From positions 124,001 through 188,000 of the forward strand of contig NZ_JAENIK010000011.1 in the NCBI RefSeq assembly GCF_016595465.1: a DNA stretch of 64,000 nt. Direction: 5' to 3'. This document shows positions 1 to 8,010 of the stretch, piece by piece. The translations under genes were made by a program, and so were the position numbers. Each line of letters begins with the position of its first letter. The first letter of the stretch is position 1. Source of the DNA: Luteolibacter yonseiensis (GTDB taxonomy: Bacteria; Verrucomicrobiota; Verrucomicrobiia; Verrucomicrobiales; Akkermansiaceae). The notes beneath the pieces were generated by a model. That model worked only from the letters and a program-made list of their open reading frames with translations, did not search any database and was not told the origin of the DNA.

Positions 1-2
1 AC

Positions 3-770
3 ACGCTTGTCGTCACCGGGAAGAGCTCGAAGGTCCGTGTCGTCGATATCTTCCGCTCCGCCGAGGACATCCAGCCGGGGCTCGCCATCGCTTTCAACGA
101 TCTCTGCGCCGGCCAGAACTCGAAGCTCGACTACGTCGCCATCCAGGCGTTCAACGAGGTCACCCGCGTCATCCAGATCAACGAGACCGCGACCTTCCGT
201 GACGCGTCGGCCACCAGCCTCCTCCTCAACACCGGAGCTTCGTGGGCGCGCAACGAATCCCTTTCCCGCCTCGAAGGGCCGGGTTCGCGTTCGGACATGC
301 TTTCCGTGAGCATTCCGGCCCACGAACAGGAATACGACCAGCGCACCTTCCAGCACCACGTCTCGGAAGGCGCCTATTCGGACCTGCTCTACAAGAATTC
401 GCTCTACGATGAATCCCGTACCATTTTCTCCGGGCTCATCTTCGTGGACGAGGGAGCGCACCACACCGACGCCTACCAGACCTGCCGGAACCTGCTGATG
501 AGCGACACCTGCGAGGCGAACTCCATGCCGGGCCTTGAGATCAATGCCGACCAGGTGAAGTGTTCGCACGGCAGCACCTCCTCGCAGATCAGCGATGAGG
601 AGATCTTCTACCTCCGCGCCCGGGGCATCCCTCCGGTGAACGCCCGCCAGCTCATCGCCCGCGGATTTTCGGTGGATGTGCTGGAGCGTTTGAAAAACGA
701 CGAGATCGAGGAACTCGTCCTCAGGTTCATCGACGAGAAATTCGCCCACATCGCTTCGTTCGTCGCTTGA
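3..770 (+). CDS. sufD: Fe-S cluster assembly protein SufD (5' end outside window)
   Basis: The frame is open from the left edge, so about 255 C-terminal residues of a longer protein are visible. They match the SUF core (SufB/SufD) beta-helix family. The end carries 'VKCSHGSTSSQISDEE' followed by 'IFYLRARGIP', the SufD-type form of the C-terminal signature; SufB normally has an HEA-type sequence there. SufD works in the SufBCD scaffold, which builds Fe-S clusters in the cytoplasm. The rest of a suf operon would be expected to the left of the window. The next gene on the same strand starts 37 bases after the stop and is unrelated. Confidence 0.85.
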   Translation, partial: TLVVTGKSSKVRVVDIFRSAEDIQPGLAIAFNDLCAGQNSKLDYVAIQAFNEVTRVIQINETATFRDASATSLLLNTGASWARNESLSRLEGPGSRSDMLSVSIPAHEQEYDQRTFQHHVSEGAYSDLLYKNSLYDESRTIFSGLIFVDEGAHHTDAYQTCRNLLMSDTCEANSMPGLEINADQVKCSHGSTSSQISDEEIFYLRARGIPPVNARQLIARGFSVDVLERLKNDEIEELVLRFIDEKFAHIASFVA

Positions 771-807
771 GCGAACTGGCGCGTGGACATCCGGGCGGTG
801 TCTTCCT

Positions 808-2154
808 ATGATTGCCGCCGTGAAACTCGTGACGGGCATCGCCTGCATCCTGGGCACCGCGTTGCCCGGGGCGGTCGATCCACGGGTTGAATTCGCGTTC
901 GGCGTGCTGGAGGAACAGCGCGGAATGGATTCCGCGCCGGAGCATTTTGAAAAAGCCCGCCTGGCGGATCCCCTAGCCGTGCCCTTGGTGGAGCGTGGGG
1001 TAAGCCGGCGGCTCGAAGCGGGGGACCGGGCGGCGGCGGTGAAACTTTTCCGGGATCTCGCAACCGCCCGCCCGGACGACCTGGAGGTGCAACTGCTCTT
1101 TGCCGATTTCCTGACGCAGCAGGGGAAAGGGGACTCGCTCGCTACGAAACTTGCGACCGACGCTCTTGAAAACGCTCTGAAAAAGAACGCCGGGAATCCG
1201 CAGGTAATCCAGCGGCTCCACCCGATCTATCAGGCCGCGAACCGGACCGCGGATGCCGCCGCCCTGCTTGACCTGCTCACTCCCGACGATCCTGAATCCG
1301 CCTTGCTTTACGCCTCCCTCAGCCGGAGCGTGGTCGAGGGGGAGGAGGATGCCAGACGCGGGAAGCTTGACCGGCACTATCTCTCCGCCACCGCTGCTCA
1401 TCCGGAGGACGCCACATTGGCCCGCGCGGCGTCGGAATATTTCCGTGAGAGCGGCAGGATGGACCTGGCCGTGTCATTGCTTGAGAAACATGTCGCTGCC
1501 GCACCCGCCTCTCTCGGCCTGCGGACCCGCCTGGGGGTGCTCTATTTCGCCGCGCAACAGGATGAAAAGGGGATCGCCACCTTGAAGGAGGTGCTGGAGA
1601 TCAATCCGCAACAGTCGCTCGCCCACCAGGCGTTGGCGAAGTTCCACCGCTCGCACGGCAATCCGGAGCTCGCCCGTTACCATTCCAGCGAACTTCTCAA
1701 ACTTCGCGGCGGATCGGCCGATGAATTCCTGAAACTCGGCGAAGAATGGCTTGCGGCGGACGATCCGAGAGCCGCCCGCCTTCTGTTAGAGCGCGCGGTC
1801 TTCCAATACCCGGATCATTTCGAACTGTTGCAAAAGCTCGCCATCGCAACCCGCCGCGATCCCGAGACCCGGGAAAATGCCGCGAGACTTTTCCGTGAAG
1901 CGGAGGCCGCGCAGCCTGAAACGGTGAAGAATGCCCCGGCTTTTCTTGTCGAGTCGGCGGAGACGCTCATCGCGCAAGGGCAGGGCAAGGCGGCGGAAGA
2001 GCGGCTGCGCACCGCGATCAAGGCCTACCCGCCGGATGCGAGGAAGGAGACCGCTTCGGCCCTGAGACGGCTGGCGGAGTTATGGGAAAAGGAAAACCGG
2101 AATCTGGACGCCGCGAAGTCCCTGCGCCAACGCGCCGACGGTCTTGACCCTTAG
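808..2154 (+). CDS. TPR-repeat protein, probably exported
   Basis: This 448-residue protein has a hydrophobic N-terminus (about residues 3-20) that looks like a signal peptide. Nearly all the rest consists of degenerate tetratricopeptide helices, for example near residues 60-90, 150-180, 205-300 and 330-440, with typical A/L/Y-rich spacing. There is no catalytic motif. TPR proteins act as protein-interaction scaffolds, and the partner cannot be read from the sequence. It follows sufD closely but is separated by 68 bases from ndk, so it may be cotranscribed with sufD. The specific function is unknown. Confidence 0.75.
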   Translation: MIAAVKLVTGIACILGTALPGAVDPRVEFAFGVLEEQRGMDSAPEHFEKARLADPLAVPLVERGVSRRLEAGDRAAAVKLFRDLATARPDDLEVQLLFADFLTQQGKGDSLATKLATDALENALKKNAGNPQVIQRLHPIYQAANRTADAAALLDLLTPDDPESALLYASLSRSVVEGEEDARRGKLDRHYLSATAAHPEDATLARAASEYFRESGRMDLAVSLLEKHVAAAPASLGLRTRLGVLYFAAQQDEKGIATLKEVLEINPQQSLAHQALAKFHRSHGNPELARYHSSELLKLRGGSADEFLKLGEEWLAADDPRAARLLLERAVFQYPDHFELLQKLAIATRRDPETRENAARLFREAEAAQPETVKNAPAFLVESAETLIAQGQGKAAEERLRTAIKAYPPDARKETASALRRLAELWEKENRNLDAAKSLRQRADGLDP

Positions 2155-2222
2155 CATTCCGAGGCGTCCCGCTTGCCAAAAGTCTTGCACAAAGCGGGCT
2201 CCGACACTAACTCCACCGTCTT

Positions 2223-2660
2223 ATGAGTTCCGAAACCTCCCTGATCCTCTTCAAGCCAGACGCCGTCCAAAAAAACCTCGTCGGCACCGTGCTCGCCCGT
2301 TTCCAAGAACAGGGCTTCGTCATCCGCGGTATCAAGATGATGCAGCTCAGCGATGAAATCCTCGCCGAGCACTACTCGCACATCGCCCATTTCCCGTTCT
2401 TCCCATCCGTGCGTGGTTTCATGCAGGAAGCTCCGGTCATCGCTCTCGCGCTCGAAGGTGAGAACGTCATCGCCCGCGTGCGTGACCTGCTGGGCCCCAC
2501 CGACTCCACCGTCGCTCCCGCCGGCACGATCCGCGGCGACTTCGGCTTCAAGGACGGCGACTCGAAAATGCGCAACGTCTGTCACGCCTCCGATTCGGTC
2601 GAAGCCGCCGAAGCCGAACTGAAGCGTTTCTTCAAGGAAGGCGAACTCTTCAACTACTGA
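2223..2660 (+). CDS. ndk: nucleoside diphosphate kinase
   Basis: At 145 residues this has the normal Ndk length. It transfers the gamma-phosphate from ATP to nucleoside diphosphates through a phosphohistidine, balancing NTP and dNTP pools. The N-terminal 'LILFKPDAVQKNLVG' is the classical Ndk start, and 'NVCHASDSVEAA' contains the active-site His at about residue 121 followed by the conserved S-D-S. A VOC protein starts 7 bases after the stop, so the two are probably cotranscribed. Confidence 0.97.
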   Translation: MSSETSLILFKPDAVQKNLVGTVLARFQEQGFVIRGIKMMQLSDEILAEHYSHIAHFPFFPSVRGFMQEAPVIALALEGENVIARVRDLLGPTDSTVAPAGTIRGDFGFKDGDSKMRNVCHASDSVEAAEAELKRFFKEGELFNY

Positions 2661-2667
2661 GAATCCG

Positions 2668-3012
2668 ATGCTCGTCGAACGCGTCAAGTATGTCATCTGG
2701 GCGGCGGACTTGGCGCGGGCGGCGGCATTCTATCAGAAAACCTTCGGAGCGGAGATCATCCGCTCCAACAGCCATATCTCCGAGCTGGAAATCGCCGGTG
2801 CCGTCATCGGCATCCACGGCGGGGGAGAAGGAAAAAGAACGTGGACCGGCATCAGCCTGCAAGTGGCGAATGTGGTGGCAGGGGCCGCGGAAGTCGTGGC
2901 GAACGGCGGCGGCCTTGTCCGCGAGCCACAGGAAGAGGATGGTGAGGCGCCGCATCTGGCGATGTGCTTCGACACGGATGGCAATGAGTTCATGCTCATC
3001 CGCAAGCGCTAG
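2668..3012 (+). CDS. VOC (glyoxalase/bleomycin-resistance fold) protein
   Basis: This 114-residue protein has one vicinal-oxygen-chelate unit pair: 'VKYVIWAADLARAAAFYQKTFG' type start (helix after the first strand) and the C-terminal 'FDTDGNEFMLIRK', the usual final VOC strand 'D.dGN...l'. Members bind a divalent metal and include glyoxalases, dioxygenases and resistance proteins. The substrate cannot be predicted from this sequence. It lies 7 bases downstream of ndk and is probably in the same transcript. Confidence 0.8.
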   Translation: MLVERVKYVIWAADLARAAAFYQKTFGAEIIRSNSHISELEIAGAVIGIHGGGEGKRTWTGISLQVANVVAGAAEVVANGGGLVREPQEEDGEAPHLAMCFDTDGNEFMLIRKR

Positions 3013-3064
3013 AGAAGTCCTCTTGCGTATGTGGGGCCAGGCTCTAGGGTTTCGTCTTGAATAT

Positions 3065-3076
3065 GGGGAATTCCCC
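3065..3076. promoter_or_regulatory. 12-base perfect palindrome upstream of cls
   Basis: The sequence GGGGAATTCCCC reads the same on both strands and lies about 25 bases before the cls ATG. It could be an operator, but a single short palindrome can occur by chance and no second copy was seen. Confidence 0.25.
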
Positions 3077-3101
3077 GTAGGTTCGAATCACAGACGAAGA
3101 C

Positions 3102-4544
3102 ATGCTTGCTCCCGATCTTGAACATAACACGTGGCTTGGCTTTGCGGCGGTGATCGCATTTTACGTGGTGGGACTTCTCCACGTTCTCCACGCCCTGATG
3201 AACGTACGGACCTCCCAGGGAACCATCGCCTGGGTCATCTCCCTGCTGACCATCCCGTTCGTCGCACTGCCCATGTATTGGCTGTTGGGAAGGACACGCT
3301 TCTCCCGCAATATCGGCGGACGGCGGGAGAAGGACGGGCGGCTTGCCAAGCTGGCGGAGAAAATGCACCAGCGGTTGCGCCACTGCGAGGTGGACATTCC
3401 TGAGGACGACGCGTTCGAGCGCGCCGCGCAGGAACTCGGCGGACTGCCGTTCACGCGGGGGAACGATCTTGAGCTGTTGATCGACGGCGACGTGACGTTC
3501 GAGCGGATTTTCGAAACGATCCGGAGTGCGAGACGCTACCTGTGCGTGAATTTTTTCATCGTGAAAAACGACAAGCTCGGGACGCAGTTCCAGGAGGCCC
3601 TCATCGAGCGTGCGAAGGCGGGGGTGAAGGTCTATTTCCTGTTCGACGAGATCGGTTCCCACAAGCTGCCGAGGAAGTATCTGAAGGCGATGAAGGATGC
3701 GGGCATCGAATGCTGCTCTTTCGGGATCAACCGTTTCTGGTGGTCGCGGTTGCAGTTGAATTTCAGAAACCACCGGAAGATCGTGGTGTGCGACGGCACT
3801 TCGGCATTCATCGGTGGATTGAATGTCGGGGATGAGTATCTCGGCCGTGACCAGCGCTTCGGCGGATGGCGCGACACCCATATGAAAATGGAAGGGCCGG
3901 TGGTGCAGGCCGTGCAGATGGTTTTCCTCGAAGACTGGTTCTGGGCGACGAACCAGGTTCCGGACCTGCATTGGGAAACGAGGGCGGAGGCGGCGGACCA
4001 GATCGCGGCGATCATTCCCACCGGGCCCGCGGATCCGTTGGATTCCTGGCAGCTCATCGTCGCGGAAGCCGCGAACACCTCGCGGAAGAAATTGTGGATC
4101 GCCACGCCGTATTTCGTGCCGGACGAGGGGGTGCTCACCGCCTTGCAGGCGGCGGCGATCCGGGGGGTGGATGTCCGGATCCTGATGCCCGAGCGGGCGG
4201 ATCACCTGCTGGTCTGGCTTTCCGCGTTCTCCTACTACGAACAGTCGATCCCTTTCGGGGTGAAGTTATACTGCTATCAGAAGGGATTCCTCCATCAGAA
4301 GGTGATGCTCATCGACAGACGTCTGGCGGCCGTGGGCACCGCGAATCTGGACAACCGGTCCTTCCGCCTGAATTTCGAGATCACGGGATTCTCCACCGAC
4401 CGGAAATTTGTCAGCGAGGTGGAGTCGATGCTGGTGACGGATTTCACCCACTCGCGTAAGGCGGAGGTGGAGGACATCACGGGCAAGCCGTTCCTGTTCC
4501 GTGCGGCGTGCAGGGCGGCGAGGCTGCTCGCTCCGGTGCAGTGA
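3102..4544 (+). CDS. cls: cardiolipin synthase, phospholipase D family
   Basis: This 480-residue membrane protein joins two phosphatidylglycerol molecules (or PG and PE) into cardiolipin. Two N-terminal transmembrane segments (about residues 12-32 and 42-62) precede two PLD domains. The HKD motifs are complete: H224-K226-D231 in 'NHRKIVVCD' followed by a GGLN sequence, and H398-K400-D405 in 'LHQKVMLID' followed by GTANLDNRSF. Length and layout match bacterial Cls. It is read alone, with a 12-base perfect palindrome about 25 bases upstream of its ATG. Confidence 0.95.
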   Translation: MLAPDLEHNTWLGFAAVIAFYVVGLLHVLHALMNVRTSQGTIAWVISLLTIPFVALPMYWLLGRTRFSRNIGGRREKDGRLAKLAEKMHQRLRHCEVDIPEDDAFERAAQELGGLPFTRGNDLELLIDGDVTFERIFETIRSARRYLCVNFFIVKNDKLGTQFQEALIERAKAGVKVYFLFDEIGSHKLPRKYLKAMKDAGIECCSFGINRFWWSRLQLNFRNHRKIVVCDGTSAFIGGLNVGDEYLGRDQRFGGWRDTHMKMEGPVVQAVQMVFLEDWFWATNQVPDLHWETRAEAADQIAAIIPTGPADPLDSWQLIVAEAANTSRKKLWIATPYFVPDEGVLTALQAAAIRGVDVRILMPERADHLLVWLSAFSYYEQSIPFGVKLYCYQKGFLHQKVMLIDRRLAAVGTANLDNRSFRLNFEITGFSTDRKFVSEVESMLVTDFTHSRKAEVEDITGKPFLFRAACRAARLLAPVQ

Positions 4545-4562
4545 CGGTGTTTCCGCTCCATG

Positions 4563-4592
4563 AAAAAGCCCGCTCGTTCACACGAGCGGGCT
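4563..4592 (-). terminator. intrinsic terminator after the 3D-domain lipoprotein gene
   Basis: There is a perfect 11-bp stem (AGCCCGCTCGT / ACGAGCGGGCT) with a 4-base loop. Read on the minus strand the stem is followed directly by a run of five T, so it terminates the leftward lipoprotein gene. It lies between two convergent genes and may also slow transcription coming from cls. Confidence 0.85.
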
Positions 4593-4612
4593 CTTGAAAA
4601 AGTCTCAATGAA

Positions 4613-5248
4613 TCACAGCTTGGCCATGGTGACCAGGTCGGGACGCTGGCGCACGATGTTCGCGAGCATCTTCTTGCAGTGGTCGTAGTTGGTGCGCTTG
4701 CTGAGAAGTTCGGCACTGCGGGTCATGGAACCCCACTGGACGACGGTCATCTCGACCGTGCGGGTGCCCCACTGGTTCATGATATCTTTGGAAGGTTTGT
4801 AGATATCGATGGTGCCGGTGCCGAGAAGCGCGGAGCCGTAATCGTCCACGACGTAGAGATAAGGCAGACCCTTGATGCGGAAGGTGGTGCCGACGGGGTA
4901 GAAGGACCAGTCGGCGGCGGCGCTGCGGACACGGTCGGTGTAGCGGAGCGTCGTGCCGGTGGCGTTCTTGTTGCCGTAGATGAGGTGGTCGTCCTCGCTG
5001 CAGGTGTAGGCGGTGGTGCGGACGATGCGGGTGCGGTCTGCAAACGCGTAAACCGGCATGGAGTGCTTGTCGCGGGGCTTGCCTGCCGCGGCTGCAACAG
5101 TGACGGAAGAGGCCGGGGCGATTGAGAAGCTTTCGCGGCCGCTACCGATGGATGACTTGGAGATGAGGTTGGGTCCCGTATTGCCGCAACTGGTGAAAAG
5201 CGCCGCCACGAGGGCGAGTGCGGTAAGGGAGAGGGATCGATAAATCAT
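4613..5248 (-). CDS. 3D-domain lipoprotein
   Basis: This 211-residue protein begins with a lipoprotein signal peptide: basic start, hydrophobic core, then lipobox 'LFTSC' with the lipidated Cys at 21. The C-terminal half matches the 3D domain (named for conserved Asp residues) found in MltA and other peptidoglycan-active proteins: 'YPVGTTFRI', then 'VVDDYGSALLGTGTIDIYK'. It is probably a membrane-anchored periplasmic protein involved in cell-wall turnover. It is a single gene with its own terminator. Catalytic activity is not certain because many 3D proteins are uncharacterised. Confidence 0.8.
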   Translation of the reverse strand: MIYRSLSLTALALVAALFTSCGNTGPNLISKSSIGSGRESFSIAPASSVTVAAAAGKPRDKHSMPVYAFADRTRIVRTTAYTCSEDDHLIYGNKNATGTTLRYTDRVRSAAADWSFYPVGTTFRIKGLPYLYVVDDYGSALLGTGTIDIYKPSKDIMNQWGTRTVEMTVVQWGSMTRSAELLSKRTNYDHCKKMLANIVRQRPDLVTMAKL

Positions 5249-5364
5249 GCTTTGGGATGGGGATAATCTTCAGCTGGCGTCAACAAACGCGTGCCTCCCA
5301 TAGCCGTCATCGACTCCTGGGGCAAACTGAAAAAGCCGTTTTTAGGAAAACTACATTGTAAAAC

Positions 5365-5379
5365 CATTGATAATCAATG
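5365..5379. promoter_or_regulatory. AT-rich inverted repeat in the 5249-5434 spacer
   Basis: CATTGA-TAA-TCAATG lies in an AT-rich stretch between the start of the lipoprotein gene and the end of the epimerase gene. It may be an operator or promoter element for the leftward lipoprotein gene, whose start is about 115 bases away. It faintly resembles Fur-type GATAAT repeats, but the match is too short to name a regulator. Confidence 0.25.
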
Positions 5380-5434
5380 ATCTGAATTGTGGATTTGGAA
5401 CAAAAAAATCATGAAATTTTTGAAAGGCTCCGGG

Positions 5435-6436
5435 TTATCGGGTTCCAATGGGGAGCCAAACACGTGCGCCGGCGCTCCTTCCGGACGGTGCGCGGAAGAA
5501 CCCTTCAAGCCCGCGGCGGCCTTCCAGATTGGCCACCGCACCCGCCGCCCGACTCCACCGCCAGCGGAATCCCGCGTCCCGCAGGCGCACGGAATCCACC
5601 CAGCGGCTTTTCAAAACGAGCTCGATCTCGGAACCCATCAGACGAGCGCCTATTTTCAACATCCATTCCGCCGCAGGCAGTCCCAGCGGCATGCCGACCA
5701 CTTCACGAAACACGCGCATCCATTCACGATTCGTGGGAAAGTCCGGGGCGGTGACGTTGATGGCACCGTCGAGAAACGGATCCGCGATGACAAAATCCAC
5801 CGCACGGAGGAAATCCTCCATGTGGATCCAGCTGACGCGCTGGTTTCCGCCACCCATCGCGCCACCGAGGCCGCGGGCGGTGAGTTTGCGAAGGACGTCG
5901 TAAACGGTGCCTTCCTCATTCGCCAGAACCATGCCGATCCGGAGCGCCAGCTTGCGCGTTTTCGCAGGGACCTGGGCTTGGAAAAACGCGTCCTCCCATG
6001 CTTGCGCCACCTCGCAGGAGAATCCGTCGCCCGGTTCGCCGAGCCAGTCGTCCTGCGGTTTGTCCTCGGCGTGGCGGTACCACGTCGCGGTGCTGGCATT
6101 CAACCAGGTCTTCGGCGGTGTTTTGCAACCGGCGATCGCCTGGCCGATGACGAGTGTGGCATCCACCCGCGATTGTTTGATGAGCCCGCGGTTTTTCTGC
6201 GTGTAGCGGCAGTTCACACTATGGCCCGCCAGGTTGATGACGGCCTCCGCTCCTTCGAGCGCGAGCGCCCATGGACCGATGGTTTTACCGTCCCATTCGA
6301 GGAACATTCCATCACCGCTCCATCCTTCACGATCGCAGGCGACGGCGACCACCTCCTTGCCACTCCTTGCGAAGTGGCGGCTGAGATACCGGCCGAGGAA
6401 TCCATTGGCTCCGAAAATGACGATGACTGGGTTCAT
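5435..6436 (-). CDS. TIGR01777-family NAD-dependent epimerase/dehydratase (SDR)
   Basis: This 333-residue extended short-chain dehydrogenase begins with the nucleotide-binding 'IFGANGFLGRYL' (G9..G12..G15). It then has 'AEAVINLAGHSV', typical of the TIGR01777 (YfcH-like) subgroup, and C-terminal 'GGGNQRVSWIHMED' with 'GAINVTAPDFPTNREW', also diagnostic. The substrate of this family is unknown. It is the last gene of a four-gene minus-strand run, starting 12 bases after the stop of the DCC gene. The run is headed by a GbsR/MarR-type regulator. Confidence 0.88.
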   Translation of the reverse strand: MNPVIVIFGANGFLGRYLSRHFARSGKEVVAVACDREGWSGDGMFLEWDGKTIGPWALALEGAEAVINLAGHSVNCRYTQKNRGLIKQSRVDATLVIGQAIAGCKTPPKTWLNASTATWYRHAEDKPQDDWLGEPGDGFSCEVAQAWEDAFFQAQVPAKTRKLALRIGMVLANEEGTVYDVLRKLTARGLGGAMGGGNQRVSWIHMEDFLRAVDFVIADPFLDGAINVTAPDFPTNREWMRVFREVVGMPLGLPAAEWMLKIGARLMGSEIELVLKSRWVDSVRLRDAGFRWRWSRAAGAVANLEGRRGLEGFFRAPSGRSAGARVWLPIGTR

Positions 6437-6448
6437 GGGAAAAAAGAG

Positions 6449-6883
6449 TCAGAGTTTGCAGGTGCCGTCCGCGCAGGCGGGATCGGGACTGGTGGGAAAC
6501 GCGGCGGCGACATCCGCGTCGGTGCGGAGTTTCAGCAGGCGGGAAAGGGTCAGGCGGTTTTCCGAGAGCAGATGCACCGCTTTTTTGACGAATGGCTGGA
6601 ATACCGGGTCCGCCAGGTGAAACGCCCAGTGGCGGTAGCGCACCGTGGTCCACAGGCAGGTCAGCCAGGCGGCGCTGCCCTGCCACCAACTGCCATCGTC
6701 GGCGAGGACCACCACCTCACGATCCGCGCCGATTTCCCGCAGCCCGGGAAACCGCCGGGCCGCCTCCGGTGTGTCGTAGCCGAGAAACTCGACGGCCACC
6801 TGTTTCGGCTGGGCTTCGAGCCAGATGCGGAATTTCGCGCATAACCCGCAGCGGGGATCGTAGAAGATGGTGAGTGTCTTCAT
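6449..6883 (-). CDS. DCC-family thiol-disulfide oxidoreductase-like protein (DUF393)
   Basis: This 144-residue protein opens with 'IFYDPRCGLC', the D-x-x-C-x-x-C signature of the DCC family (D9, C12, C15), on a thioredoxin-like fold. Further 'ADDGSWWQGSAAWLTC' matches the family core. The C-terminus ends in another Cys pair (CADGTC), which is not usual and could be a second redox or metal site. It lies 1 base from the membrane-protein gene upstream and 12 from the epimerase, so it is certainly cotranscribed. The physiological substrate is unknown. Confidence 0.87.
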   Translation of the reverse strand: MKTLTIFYDPRCGLCAKFRIWLEAQPKQVAVEFLGYDTPEAARRFPGLREIGADREVVVLADDGSWWQGSAAWLTCLWTTVRYRHWAFHLADPVFQPFVKKAVHLLSENRLTLSRLLKLRTDADVAAAFPTSPDPACADGTCKL

Positions 6884-6884
6884 G

Positions 6885-7283
6885 TCAGGCTTTGTTGGCG
6901 ATGTGGCCGGTGGGTGGCAGCGGAGGCGGTGCTTGGTCCCACGTGGCGCGTTTCCGCATTTTCGTGAAGACGTAGAGGTTGAAGAAGTGCATGACGCCGA
7001 GGACCAGCAGCACGACCCCCAGCTTGCCGCTCAGCGCTTCGAAGATGCCGCGCACCTCCAACACTTCATTGGCGATCTTGAGGTAGAGCGCGACGAAGCC
7101 GAAGTTGACGAGGTAGAATCCCATCACCAGAAGCTGGTTCACGCTGTCGGCCAGGGATTCGTTCCCATGAAAACAATCGACCAGGAAGATCCGGCCGTTC
7201 CGGAAAAGGTTGCGTGCGACCCAGATGGTCAGCGGAAAGGCGATGGTGAGATAAATTCCATAGGTGATGACTGTGGCGTTCAT
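6885..7283 (-). CDS. small integral membrane protein in the GbsR-type operon
   Basis: This 132-residue protein has about three hydrophobic spans (roughly residues 5-22, 50-70 and 88-110) and a basic tail. I do not recognise a named family. The chosen ATG at 7283 has an AAAGAAAG ribosome binding site about 8 bases upstream; the frame stays open further up but without a better start. The gene follows the regulator by 70 bases, and a palindromic operator sits in that gap. It precedes the DCC and epimerase genes, so it is probably a membrane partner of that pathway. Confidence 0.75.
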   Translation of the reverse strand: MNATVITYGIYLTIAFPLTIWVARNLFRNGRIFLVDCFHGNESLADSVNQLLVMGFYLVNFGFVALYLKIANEVLEVRGIFEALSGKLGVVLLVLGVMHFFNLYVFTKMRKRATWDQAPPPLPPTGHIANKA

Positions 7284-7316
7284 GTTTTTATCTTTCTTTG
7301 TTTTTGTTAATTCCGA

Positions 7317-7338
7317 GTTTTCAGTAAAATATGAAAAC
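7317..7338. promoter_or_regulatory. operator copy 2, GTTTTCA-N8-TGAAAAC
   Basis: A perfect 7-bp inverted repeat with an 8-base spacer lies about 34 bases upstream of the membrane-protein start. Its arms and spacing are identical to the copy at 7877-7898 in front of the regulator gene. Two identical arms with the same spacing, only at the two ends of one regulator gene, point to a binding site for that regulator. Confidence 0.7.
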
Positions 7339-7353
7339 AAACGGGAAATTTTT

Positions 7354-7875
7354 TTAGCCGAGAATCTTGGTCGCGAGTTGCACGGCGATTCCGTGTTTCA
7401 TGGATGCGACGCGGTCGGACATTTTCGAAGCGAAACTGACGAATTCCTCCAGCGCGCGCATTTGCGCGAAGAAAGCCTTACCTTCCGTCGTGGAAATATC
7501 GCGGGTCTCCTCCGCGCATTTGTGAACAATGGCCAGCGCGGGGTCGATCTCCCGGCGTTTCCGCTCCCGGGCGATGATGGTGAACATGGTCCACACGTCC
7601 TTCTCCGCTTCGAAGTATTCCCGGCGTTCGCCCTTTTTCACCACCACCCGGAGCAGGCCCCAGGCGACGAGTTCCTTGAGATTCGTGTGGGCGTTTCCGC
7701 GGCTGATCTGCAGTTCGTCCATCACCTCGTCGGTGGTCATCGCGACAGGCGAGGTCATGAGGAGCGCGTGAATCTGGGCCATCGTGCGGTTGATGCCCCA
7801 CTGCGTGCCAAGCGCGCCCCATTGGGAGACGAATTCGTCCTTGGCCTGTTTCAGTTTGGCGGCTTCCGCGTTCAC
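7354..7875 (-). CDS. GbsR/MarR-family transcriptional regulator
   Basis: With the GTG start at 7875 this is 173 residues. The core 'WGALGTQWGINRTMAQIHALL' region, followed by 'DEVMDELQISRGNAHTNL' and a GERREYFEAEKDVW wing, is the winged helix of the GbsR branch of MarR regulators. An in-frame ATG at 7938 would give 194 residues. I prefer GTG because family members begin near here, and because a promoter-like TTGTCA-N17-TTTATT and a palindromic operator lie between the two starts. The transcript would then be nearly leaderless. It heads the membrane protein-DCC-epimerase operon and probably represses itself and that operon. Confidence 0.88.
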   Translation of the reverse strand: MNAEAAKLKQAKDEFVSQWGALGTQWGINRTMAQIHALLMTSPVAMTTDEVMDELQISRGNAHTNLKELVAWGLLRVVVKKGERREYFEAEKDVWTMFTIIARERKRREIDPALAIVHKCAEETRDISTTEGKAFFAQMRALEEFVSFASKMSDRVASMKHGIAVQLATKILG

Positions 7876-7876
7876 G

Positions 7877-7898
7877 GTTTTCAATAAATACTGAAAAC
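7877..7898. promoter_or_regulatory. operator copy 1 overlapping the regulator promoter
   Basis: GTTTTCA-N8-TGAAAAC, a perfect 7-bp inverted repeat, covers the spacer and -10 region of the promoter proposed for the regulator gene and ends 1 base before its GTG. The same arms and spacing recur at 7317-7338. The position fits negative autoregulation. Confidence 0.7.
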
Positions 7899-7911
7899 TC
7901 GAAAATGACAA
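7883..7911 (-). promoter_or_regulatory. candidate promoter of the GbsR-type operon
   Basis: On the minus strand TTGTCA (7911-7906) is followed after 17 bases by TTTATT (7888-7883). The predicted transcript start falls at about 7875-7877, right at the GTG codon. The operator at 7877-7898 overlaps it. The -10 match is only moderate. Confidence 0.45.
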
Positions 7912-8010
7912 GCGATTTTTGAAAAAGAGATTCCTCATTTGATGCCGGCATCTCTCTTCAGATGTCATCGCGCTCGACTCCGTGGTCCGGACTGTTTCAG
8001 GATTTCCTCC

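Noticed and set aside
5735..5760. A GAAAGTCCGGGG string resembling the core of RNase P RNA
   Set aside because: It lies within the well-supported epimerase gene and lacks the rest of the RNase P pattern.
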